The notes under the pieces: model-generated
What the model was told of the DNA's origin: nothing
The model's input: the letters and a program-made list of their open reading frames with translations, nothing else
The model's database searches: none
Program-made: the position numbers and the translations under genes
Shown: piece by piece, positions 56,093 through 64,000 of the stretch
Numbering within the stretch: the first letter of the stretch is position 1
Layout: each line of letters starts with the position of its first letter
NCBI GenBank assembly: GCA_002245135.1
Contig: NGBS01000013.1
Coordinates: 1 to 64,000, forward strand
Direction of reading: 5' to 3'
Length of the DNA: 64,000 bases
Source: Proteromonas lacertae
Lineage: Eukaryota > Sar > Bigyra > Opalinata > Proteromonadidae

Positions 56093-59023
56093 AGGCTAAA
56101 CAAGCTCCAACAATACAAGAGTATACTTGATAAAATTAAATCAAACCCAACAAATCTTAATTATTACATAAAGAAACTATGGATTGATCATCAAATTTAC
56201 ATCAAAGAAAACACAACAAAAGATATTACACAAGTTATAAATACACTTACAGAAGAAGTAGAAGAAATAATATTAGAAAATAACTTGAATAATATTGGAT
56301 TTACAAATAATTCTTCATCCCTAGATGATGAATACAAAAACCACAGAAAAAGTTTCATATCAAAATTATTTAATGATAATCAGAGAGATGTAAAACTAGA
56401 TATTAGAAAGATGGAAAAGATGTTTAATATTCTAAATAATAGCAACATAAACTGGAACACTCAAATCGATACTCCAAAATTCTGGAAAGACATCCAAGAA
56501 TTGTATCCATCAGAAATAAATATGGACATGAACATTACAATAAAAGATTATATGGATGCTATAAGGCACACAAACATCAATTCTGCAGCAGGTCCAGATG
56601 GTATACCATACGCTATTTACAAAGATTGTGAAATATTATCAATAATAATGGTAAAATTCTTTAACTTATTTACAATAAGCGGAAACATCCCGACATGGTG
56701 GAACAAAACAAAGACTATATTAATTGATAAAATGAAAGAAAATGTAAATGAAGTAGGAAATTGGAGACCAATAAGTCTTCAATGTACCATTAGCAAAATA
56801 TATACCAAAATTATAAATTTTAAACTGATGAACACAATAAAGACCCAAAAGATTCTTGAGCCTGAACAAAAAGGATTCATTAGTAAGATTGCTGGCTGTG
56901 AAGATCATATCTTCACAGTCCAGTCTATTATTACAGACATGAATTCAGGATTAAGTGAGAACCAAGTAACCATGACACTCCTAGATCTGCAGAACGCATT
57001 TGGCTCTATACCCCATAATATTATTCAGAAAATATTAACTATAATGAAATTTCCTAAATCATTTATAAATATAATAAAAGCATTCTATACCAATCCAACA
57101 ATGAATTTATATATCAATGATAGATATTCAAATACAATCAAAATTCAAAAAGGTGTAAGACAAGGAGATCCTATATCTCCCTTAATATTCAATCTAATGA
57201 TTGACCCATTAATCAAATTAATCAAACTTAACAATGTAGGTTATAAATACAAATATGACAATTCCTTAGAAGTAGTATGTTCACTCTATGCAGATGACTT
57301 AATATTATTTACAAACACAATAGAGGACATGAAAAAACAACTGAACACTGTAAATGAATATTTAAACTGGAGTAAACTAAAACTAAATCCAGAAAAATGT
57401 GAAACATTTTACAAAAGAAAAACTAGTACTAAAACATACTATAGTAACCCGAATTTGATTATTAACAATCAATTTATACCATATGTTAAAGCTGATAGCA
57501 ATTTCCACTACCTAGGATCATTACTACATATAAAGAATTCTATATTCCAAAGAGATGATTTTACAAATCAAATTGAAAATATTAAAAAGAAAATTAATAA
57601 ACTTAACCAAATTAATATACATCCAGCTTACAAATTAAACATACTAAGAACTTACATCATTCCAACGATAAAATTTTCATTAAGAAATCAAACAATCAAT
57701 CTGACAGAATTAGATAAGTTAGATAAATTCATTACTAATAATATTAAAATGTGGATAGAATGCAATCAAATCACATCGAAAATATTTCATCTTAAATGGA
57801 AAGATGGAGGACTTAATATACCACTATTAAGTGAACGATACTTAATAAACAAAGCAGTGTTATTTTTAAAACAATATTACAATCCAGATCCTAAATTAAG
57901 AAAGATAATTCAATATAAATTATTCTGTATATTTAAACAGAAGAAATTAAAATTATACAATAATGATAATAATGAAATTCAATTTCTCAGATTTTCTATG
58001 AACAATCAATTAGAACTCCTGACCATAGATGATAAACAGACAGTAAAAAACTTAAAAGCAACCATTGTAGACAATTTAATCCACCTTCAAAAACACCTCA
58101 AAATCCAAATCATAGAAACTAAAGGAGGTGAAATATTATTTCAAGACAAAGATGGATTAATTATGAACAAAGTCAGTAATGATTATCAATCAGCATCACA
58201 ATTATTTAAGAATTTGTCACAACATCTGTATAGTATACATAAAGCAGATTGGTGTAACAATGAAGATATAAAACTACAAAATATTAAATCAACATTCTTA
58301 CAAAATAATAAAATCAACAATAAATGGATAATTAATCCGAAAGGAATAAGTGCAAGACAGTATAACATAATGTGGAAAATCAGAACAAATACAATGATAT
58401 GTCAAGATAATCTTAATATTTGGAAACTATCAAAAACTAAAATATGTCAAAGATGCAAGAAAGATAAGGAAAATTATATTCAGAACAACAAACATGTACT
58501 ACAAAGTTGTAAACCACTTTTGTTATTATACAGAAAACGTCATAATAAAATATGTTACAGATTACACAAATTATTTGAATATTCAAATAATTTCAAATGT
58601 TTTAGTGATATTACAGTAAAAAGATTTATAAATCATTTAAGTCCTAATAATGAAAAGCTAAGACCAGATCTAATATTAATTAATAAAAATATTAAGCAAA
58701 TGATCATAATAGAAGTAGGTATTGCTTATGCAGAGGTTAAAAATAATATATCATCAATGATAAACACAAGAAATATGAAATATAATAAATATAAATCATT
58801 ATTGGATGAATTAGAATTAAATGGCTGGCAAACGAAAATGCATGTGATCATAATGGATTCAACGGGAATTATTGATAATACATCATATAAAGAGATTACT
58901 AATATAATTATTCAATATACTAATATTAAATTAAAATCAATTACCTCAATTATACAAAATATTCAATTAGATATGGTATATTCTGCTATAGAGATGTTCC
59001 ATAGAACAACAATGATATGGTAA
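56093..59023 (+). CDS. Retrotransposon polyprotein, C-terminal part: reverse transcriptase and REL endonuclease
   Basis: Continues the upstream frame without shift after the single TAA (QK-stop-RLNKLQQYK), so the two parts form one reading frame of about 1,970 codons from 53114. No good ATG start is near the junction; the first candidate is weak. RT motifs are GPDGIPYAIYK, WRPISLQCTISKIYTKII, EQKGFISKIAGCEDH, LLDLQNAFGSIPH (catalytic Asp), GVRQGDPISPLIFNLMI, SLYADDLILF (YADD) and LNPEKCETF. The C-terminus has the R2-type knuckle CQRCKKD ... HVLQSC and an endonuclease core RPDLILI ... MIIIEVGIAYAE. It would carry out target-primed reverse transcription at a specific site. Confidence 0.88.
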   Translation, partial: RLNKLQQYKSILDKIKSNPTNLNYYIKKLWIDHQIYIKENTTKDITQVINTLTEEVEEIILENNLNNIGFTNNSSSLDDEYKNHRKSFISKLFNDNQRDVKLDIRKMEKMFNILNNSNINWNTQIDTPKFWKDIQELYPSEINMDMNITIKDYMDAIRHTNINSAAGPDGIPYAIYKDCEILSIIMVKFFNLFTISGNIPTWWNKTKTILIDKMKENVNEVGNWRPISLQCTISKIYTKIINFKLMNTIKTQKILEPEQKGFISKIAGCEDHIFTVQSIITDMNSGLSENQVTMTLLDLQNAFGSIPHNIIQKILTIMKFPKSFINIIKAFYTNPTMNLYINDRYSNTIKIQKGVRQGDPISPLIFNLMIDPLIKLIKLNNVGYKYKYDNSLEVVCSLYADDLILFTNTIEDMKKQLNTVNEYLNWSKLKLNPEKCETFYKRKTSTKTYYSNPNLIINNQFIPYVKADSNFHYLGSLLHIKNSIFQRDDFTNQIENIKKKINKLNQINIHPAYKLNILRTYIIPTIKFSLRNQTINLTELDKLDKFITNNIKMWIECNQITSKIFHLKWKDGGLNIPLLSERYLINKAVLFLKQYYNPDPKLRKIIQYKLFCIFKQKKLKLYNNDNNEIQFLRFSMNNQLELLTIDDKQTVKNLKATIVDNLIHLQKHLKIQIIETKGGEILFQDKDGLIMNKVSNDYQSASQLFKNLSQHLYSIHKADWCNNEDIKLQNIKSTFLQNNKINNKWIINPKGISARQYNIMWKIRTNTMICQDNLNIWKLSKTKICQRCKKDKENYIQNNKHVLQSCKPLLLLYRKRHNKICYRLHKLFEYSNNFKCFSDITVKRFINHLSPNNEKLRPDLILINKNIKQMIIIEVGIAYAEVKNNISSMINTRNMKYNKYKSLLDELELNGWQTKMHVIIMDSTGIIDNTSYKEITNIIIQYTNIKLKSITSIIQNIQLDMVYSAIEMFHRTTMIW

Positions 59024-59057
59024 TAATATTATAAGATTAATATTATAATATATATTT

Positions 59058-59072
59058 AAAAAAAAAAAAAAA
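59058..59072 (+). other. Poly(A) run at retrotransposon 3' end
   Basis: Fifteen A residues lie 35 nt after the REL stop codon, taken as the 3' end of the element. Confidence 0.55.
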
Positions 59073-59262
59073 TTATATATTCTTATACTTATAATATTAG
59101 TGGACAAAATAGAAAGTATATAAAATCTCTAAATGTTGCTAATTAAACATTAAAATAATCATATTAATAAACATAAATTGACTTTGAATGTAAGGTGATA
59201 ATTGTTCAATATAATTAAATAGCTAACTAAAAGGCGATCGGGCATCCCTAATTGTTACTTAA

Positions 59263-59299
59263 ACGGATAAGGTCTCGGGTTCAAACCCCGATCGCGATA
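59263..59299 (+). pseudogene. tRNA-Val 3' half
   Basis: From ACGGATAAGG to GATCGCGATA this matches the 3' half of the tRNA-Val at 52047-52120 (anticodon stem 3' strand, variable loop, T arm, acceptor 3' strand). The 5' half is replaced by only weakly similar sequence, so no cloverleaf forms. It marks the edge of a duplication or of a retrotransposon insertion at the tRNA. Confidence 0.85.
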
Positions 59300-60160
59300 C
59301 TTCTTTTTTCTTTTTTCTCTACTTTTTATAATTCTATAAATTTAGTTCAAATAATAATTTTAAAATATTTAAGTAATATAATTTTGTTTAAATTTATTAT
59401 GTGACATTTTTGTAATGAATTTTATGAATAATAGTCTATACAATCTATATGTCAGTGAAAATATTGTAAAATGTTTAGTATCTACGTTTATTTTGCTTGT
59501 GTACATCATTAAAATAGTATTAAGTGAATTATGAGAAATAAATAAAAATAGAAACGAATATAATTATTTATTTTGATTAATTTTTCTGATTTATCAACAA
59601 CATTTACAGCTAATTATGTATGATAAAAGTGTTGCTGAAGCATTCATCAAATACAACATACCAACCTCACCTATTCAAAGTCAAACACAAATATTTACAT
59701 ATACACCAATTTCACCAATTCAAAGAGTAAATAAAGCAAACTGCAAAAAAACTAATCTACCTCACCAATCAATAAACTAAATCTAAATATACACTAAATA
59801 CCACTCGCCTGCAGCACAAATGTTGAATAGATTGTAAAATTGTATAAATTTGGCTTGGTATAATAAGTATCTTGAACAATTGATAATTTATTAGAGTATA
59901 ATCCTAACAGTATATTATAATATTGTTGTAAATATCGTTCTCTACCAGGTTCTGCTTTGATGATATCAATAACATAATCAGCTAATTCGTTTACTAAAAT
60001 TTTAGCTATGAATATTGACAGAACATCATCTAACCAAAGAATTATTTTATGATGAGAATCTCTAAAGTACATATAAAAAAAGATATAAATTTATATAATA
60101 ATCTTATTAATCAATTTATTATCCCAATATCTCAAGAAAAACAATTTCAAAACGCAACAA
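59300..60160 (+). mobile_element. Truncated second copy of retrotransposon 5' region
   Basis: About 860 bp highly similar to 52121-52980: the 5' UTR, the antisense ORF and the first codons of the sense ORF. Small indels distinguish them; copy 1 has an extra 12-13 bp near 52620. Similarity ends after the codons for IPISQEKQ. Farther on, the short ORF reads LQYSSFHTNYIYLSLDLKD, only loosely like the repeated N-terminal motif of copy 1, so this copy is probably internally deleted or degenerate. Confidence 0.8.
59794..60072 (-). CDS. Antisense ORF, second copy
   Basis: A 92-codon ORF, nearly identical to 52605-52904 over 88 residues and ending FVLQASGI. See the first copy for description; coding status is uncertain. 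Confidence 0.3.
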   Translation of the reverse strand: MYFRDSHHKIILWLDDVLSIFIAKILVNELADYVIDIIKAEPGRERYLQQYYNILLGLYSNKLSIVQDTYYTKPNLYNFTIYSTFVLQASGI

Positions 60161-60285
60161 CCTTTAATTTTATTTTGCAATATTCTTCCTTTCATACAAA
60201 TTATATATATTTATCCTTAGATCTTAAAGATATATTTAGTATCAATGTATTACACGGCATTCTGATAAATTGGATAATAAAATAG
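60049..60285 (+). pseudogene. Start of retrotransposon ORF, second copy
   Basis: A 78-codon ORF starting MMRISKVHIKKDINLYNNLI, in frame with INQFIIPISQEKQ. It shows the probable true N-terminus of the element protein. In copy 1 the same start is shifted by one base in an A/TA run. The ORF ends at TAG after 78 codons, so the protein is truncated. Confidence 0.5.
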
Positions 60286-60289
60286 CTAT

Positions 60290-61164
60290 AAATGACCATT
60301 ACAGTGCATATCCACTTTATTTTCAATTGAAGGCTATATTTGCACTTTACAGCAATTGTTGAAGGGCCAGAGGTTAAGTTTATGATATTAGAATTGAAAA
60401 AAGTCTTCTTAACGCTCAACGGCGCATTTAGCTCAACGGCGCACAACAATTACTACATATCGTGGTAAAATTGAATAATATTGGTTGGATTGAAGAATTG
60501 TGCAAATGAGCACTTCCCCTACAGGCTAAATATATATTTAAGTTGTTTGTAAGAATTGTAATGGACTGGGATTTATTTTGTAGGCCCAGGTTGATATTTT
60601 GAAATACATGTTAAATGTGTATATTTGACTGAACTGAAGACGCTAAATTGATAACATAAATATTTACTAGGTATTAAGATGAAATTTGTGGTCTTTGATA
60701 CTAATTGTCTTATGAGGTTCTTTAATGGTTTGAGTTTTGCTTTTTATTAATTCTTTATTTTATATATTATATTTGTTTGTTATATAATTATCTATTAATC
60801 GTATAATTTTCAAACAAAGGTTAAAGTCATTATACAACATTATGATTATACATAATTAGCTGTAAATGTTGTAATAAAGCAGAAAAAAATAACATTCAAC
60901 TATATAGTCGTTTCAATTTCATAATTTTTGTTATAAGTTAAATAACTTTGTTTAAACTGTATTTATTTACAACAAAAACGTGTATATGAAATATATTAAA
61001 AATTAAAATCCACTATTATTCCATTCCTACTAATTTATTGAATAACCGTTTAAAAAATATAAACCTATCTACTTTATTTCATTTTATTCATTTACTATGA
61101 AATAAAAATATTTAAATAAATCTAAAACATAATAGGAAAAAGAGTTAAAAATAGAAAAAAAGAG
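60290..61164. other. Non-coding stretch with retrotransposon-related motif
   Basis: No supported gene. It contains a direct repeat AGCTCAACGGCGCA near 60415-60448 and an inverted copy of the tRNA-Val-associated motif at 60847-60869. The latter lies about 296 nt downstream of the minus-strand tRNA-Val, so this may be a decayed element remnant or an ancestral tRNA flank. Confidence 0.4.
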
Positions 61165-61238
61165 TATTGAGATCGGGGTTTGAACCCGAGACCTTATCCG
61201 TGTTAAGGATACGTGATAACCAACTACACCATCCCAAC
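61165..61238 (-). tRNA. tRNA-Val(AAC), second gene
   Basis: 74 nt on the minus strand. The acceptor GTTGGGA pairs with TCTCAAT, discriminator A. D arm, anticodon stem-loop (AAC) and T arm are identical to the gene at 52047-52120; only the acceptor stem differs, with compensating pairing. It is intact and has no retrotransposon ORF beside it. Confidence 0.95.
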
Positions 61239-61347
61239 CTATAATTTCGACTAAAATTGACATTTTTATACTAATTTAAATTTAATTTTGAAAAATACTT
61301 CATTCAAAATACCCTTCATACAACATCAATATATTATTATTATTAGA

Positions 61348-63199
61348 TTATATAACTAATGGTTTGAGAGATAATAAATCAGATTCATATTCTTCACCTT
61401 CTTCTATATGTTTTATTAATTCTTTCACTTTTTCTTTTTATATATCCATATTCTTACTCTCATTATCTTCATTTCTTTTATATACACTTTCATGACTTGT
61501 CTCACTATAAATATATATAACACATAATTATATTATACTAATGATTAATATAATAATATAATATCTTTTCCATACTTTCTAACCATTTTACTAAGGTTGA
61601 GAATTCAGCTATCTATTTAAATATATTATTATTATTATTATTATTATTATTTACATTATATATTTTATTATTATGAATCTGTTTTATTACTATGATTAAT
61701 TGAGAATAATCGTTATTACTGTATCTTATATTATTAAATCTCAAATTATTCATTAATGATAAGAAATTGGGTTGTAATAACATATTGGTACATTCTTCAA
61801 CTGTATTTGGCTTATTTTGATGAGTAATTATCGCAATTCCTCGAAATAAGGGAATTAAGGACGTATTTACTTTCTTTGAATTGTATTTCTTTCTTATTAA
61901 TTGCATATCATATCCTTGTAATAAACATCTAAAATATATAAATTAATTATATTATATACTTTGATTTTATCAACATATCTTTCATTATATTATTATATTG
62001 ATCTTCATAAACTGAATCTATTATTATATAATATATTAATAATACGATTGTTTGTTATTGTTGTATTGTTTATATTAGTTGATTCAATTGAAGTATTTGT
62101 ATTTGTTATTTTATTTTTATTGGCATTTATAACTGGTAAAGAACCTGACGAATATTGAATTACTCTTATTTTATTATTACCACTATCACACTATTTTCAT
62201 TATATTATTATATTGATATACAACAAATAAATTCATTTGATATTCTATTAAGCTTATTCCAATTGGACTACTAAATTCACAACTACTCGCTTTACCATCT
62301 ACATAACCACTATGACCATTTCCACAATAAGTATTTATTATTCCACTACTCAAATCTATATATCTTATTGTATCACTCATTTCACTTAATAATAATCCAT
62401 TTGAAAATATACATAATCTTCGAGGATAATATAATTTACATTCATTAAATGAACCATTTTTATATCCACTCTCACCATTTCCTACTAAGGTTTTCACTCT
62501 CTTCATTTTTAAATCAATTAAACGAATTACATGATTAAAACAATCACAAACATATAATTTGTTATTATTGTATATTATTCCATCAGGATGATTAAATATT
62601 GATTCATTAAAACTTCCATCTATTAAACTATATTCTTCTTCATTATTATTATTATTATTTTCATAATCTTTTCTATATCCATTACCTATTGTATCAATAT
62701 AATTTCCATTACTTAAACATATTATCACTATTCCATTATCACTTGTTATATATAATTCATCGTTATTTATTGACATACATCGAGGATTTAATAACATTGG
62801 ATAACTTTCATTATTTCCATATAATACTTCAACTTCTTCTGTTTTGCTTGAATAACTTAAAATTCGATTATTTCCTGTATCACTTATTAAGTAAAACATT
62901 TCGTCATTTTTACTATAACATACAATGTCTGAAGGATGACAAAACTCAACGGAAGAACTAATACCACTTTCTTCACCTACTAAACCACTTCCTATTATTG
63001 TACCACATTTAGGGGTTTCACCTATTCCACTAATTTTTCGAATGTTGTTATTATCAAAATCACTTATTAATAAACACTCATTTTTGAAATCGTAACATAT
63101 TCCACATGGTGAACCAAATTCACAAACATCATAATCTCCATCATTCATACCATACTCATTACCCATCAAAGTTAATACTTCTCCTTTTAAAACGTTCAT
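61348..63199 (-). CDS. NHL-repeat beta-propeller protein
   Basis: The main exon (62222-63199) encodes six or so NHL-type repeats: SDFDNNNIRKISG, SDTGNNRILSYSS, CDCFNHVIRLIDL and related segments, each followed by a G(N/S)G motif. A 31-nt intron (62191-62221) restores another repeat, LFV joined to CDSGNNKIRVIQ. A further intron near 62025-62052 leads to a C-terminal region with LLQGYDMQLIRKKYNSKK and a conserved-looking LMNNLRFNNIRY. An (ATT)n intron near 61622-61650 follows, then acidic helical sequence. An in-frame TAA at 61438-61440 precedes more coding-like sequence ending at 61348. NHL propellers bind proteins or RNA; the specific role is unknown. The C-terminal exon structure is tentative. 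Confidence 0.7.
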
Positions 63200-63471
63200 T
63201 TTTCAAAAAATATTATCAAGCTTTTATCAAACATATTCAAAAATAAAATCGAAATTAATGATGAATGAGATTGGTTATTATGATGATAACTTTATATACA
63301 TATGTTTTAAGTTGAATGAGTTACATTTATAAGAATTATGTTTATTAAAATAGAAAATGACAAAAAACATTAAAAGAACAACAATATGATCTATTCAATA
63401 TTAGAGAACTGTTTTGATAATTCTATATTTTCTTCTTCTACAATTCCTGTTAGTTTCATTATTTCAATTGA

Positions 63472-63630
63472 TTAAAACTCTTCTAAAAATGATTGTAATT
63501 CTGTTTTATCTATATTTTCTTTCACTGTTATTGACAAGTCATCTAAATTATCAAACAGGTTTTGGTTTTCTATCATCAATCTCAGCACTTCTTCATTTAA
63601 TTCATTTTCTGATAGATTCAACTTTCTCAT
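63472..63630 (-). CDS. Small coiled-coil-like ORF or exon
   Basis: 52 codons starting MRKLNLSENELNEEVLRLMI, helical and charged. It ends at TAA, and in the same frame there is coding-like sequence beyond (EIMKLTGIVEEENIELSKQF). Upstream on the same strand, another short open stretch (MYNEIESIFDDLKTSVNMDM at about 63832) could be an earlier exon. It may be one multi-exon gene with a disrupted frame; evidence is weak. Confidence 0.3.
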   Translation of the reverse strand: MRKLNLSENELNEEVLRLMIENQNLFDNLDDLSITVKENIDKTELQSFLEEF

Positions 63631-63899
63631 TTTTTTTCTTTTCTTTTATTCATTCATTCTGTTTTTTATATCTTATACACTTTATTATTTCTATTCGATA
63701 AAAAACACTCACTTCTTTCATACTCTCTTTCAACACTTCACATACCTATTTCTAAATTATATTATGCTCATACATTCATGTCCATATTAACACTAGTTTT
63801 TAAATCATCAAAGATACTCTCAATTTCATTGTACATTTCTAATACACATTATTTGTATTGAGTGTATTATTTTGTATTGGATTATATATAAGTAAATAA

Positions 63900-64000
63900 A
63901 TGGATTTTGATGAAGAAAGTAATAATGATGATAATGTAGATGAAGAAATCGAAGATATGTTAATAAATGGTGAAAGAAGTGAAGAAGTAGTAAATGAAGA
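63900..64000 (+). CDS. Acidic protein, N-terminus only
   Basis: The ATG at 63900 opens a frame rich in Asp/Glu/Asn (MDFDEESNNDDNVDEEIEDM) that runs off the window. Too short to identify. Confidence 0.4.
   Translation, partial: MDFDEESNNDDNVDEEIEDMLINGERSEEVVNE

Larger units (their letters stand above)
52121..59072 (+). mobile_element. Non-LTR retrotransposon with DUB, RNase H, RT and REL endonuclease
   Basis: About 6.95 kb, directly downstream of tRNA-Val(AAC) and ending in a 15-nt A run at 59058-59072. No LTRs. Coding order is a USP-type peptidase domain, RNase H, two C2H2 fingers, RT, a CCHC knuckle and a restriction-like endonuclease. The RT and C-terminus place it with R2/NeSL-like, site-selective elements. 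The 5' boundary is set by repetition: a second copy of the tRNA 3' half, 5' UTR and ORF start occurs 7179 bp downstream. Whether the tRNA 3' part belongs to the element or to its target is open. The exact 3' end is inferred from the A run. Confidence 0.8.

Noticed and set aside
52047-61238. SINE-like tRNA-derived repeat family
   Set aside because: Two of the three tRNA-Val sequences are full functional cloverleaves and no SINE body is repeated; the shared downstream DNA is retrotransposon 5' region.
1-64000. CRISPR array, bacterial operon or riboswitch signals
   Set aside because: The window is eukaryotic, with spliced genes and eukaryote-specific proteins. The repeats seen are microsatellites, TIRs, exon repeats and gene duplications.

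Overview
This is AT-rich nuclear DNA from a unicellular eukaryote. Genes on both strands carry many very short introns. Those I could place exactly are about 26-56 nt, nearly all GTA...TAG, with one of 100 nt. TAA, TAG and TGA are all used as stops. The gene set is typical of a protist: an AP-4 sigma subunit, ABCA transporters, two multi-CNB cGMP-dependent-type kinases, a plant-like Qc-SNARE, UBA2, Wee1-like kinases and SSRP1/POB3. I could not assign the lineage from sequence alone.

Layout. (1) 0-13.4 kb: an AP-4 sigma gene, then two head-to-head full-length ABCA genes. The right copy (12 exons) is intact; the left copy has several single-base frameshifts. (2) 13.4-20.2 kb: a small Cys-rich gene, then a Mutator-like (MULE) element with near-perfect 1.26-kb terminal inverted repeats. 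It sits inside a protein kinase-HSP70 fusion gene whose two ends flank it. (3) 20.2-35 kb: an 8.9-kb core (NBD-only HSP70, a BTB/SPRY protein, three Cys-rich paralogues) between inverted duplicate arms that each carry a secreted/type I membrane protein gene; each membrane gene is followed by a divergent kinase gene. (4) 35.4-37.5 kb: a kinase with a C-terminal array of 37-residue TPR/Sel1-like repeats, each on its own 111-nt exon. (5) 37.7-52 kb: a housekeeping block with PKG, SNARE, PKG, UBA2, tRNA-Ser, two Wee1-like kinases sharing a 461-bp identical tract, and SSRP1. (6) 52-61.2 kb: a non-LTR retrotransposon abutting tRNA-Val(AAC), then a 5'-truncated second copy attached to a tRNA-Val 3' half, then an intact tRNA-Val on the other strand. 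(7) 61.3-64 kb: an NHL-repeat protein and the start of an acidic ORF.

The most novel item is the retrotransposon. One reading frame, broken by a single in-frame UAA, encodes a USP-type deubiquitinase-like domain, an RNase H placed before the RT, two C2H2 fingers, a reverse transcriptase, and an R2-type zinc knuckle with a restriction-like endonuclease. Its 5' end abuts a tRNA-Val gene. Other points of note are the kinase-HSP70 fusion, the exon-per-repeat kinase and a lineage-specific Cys-rich family. Several genes contain single-base frameshifts, often in homopolymers, so some apparent pseudogenes may be assembly errors.
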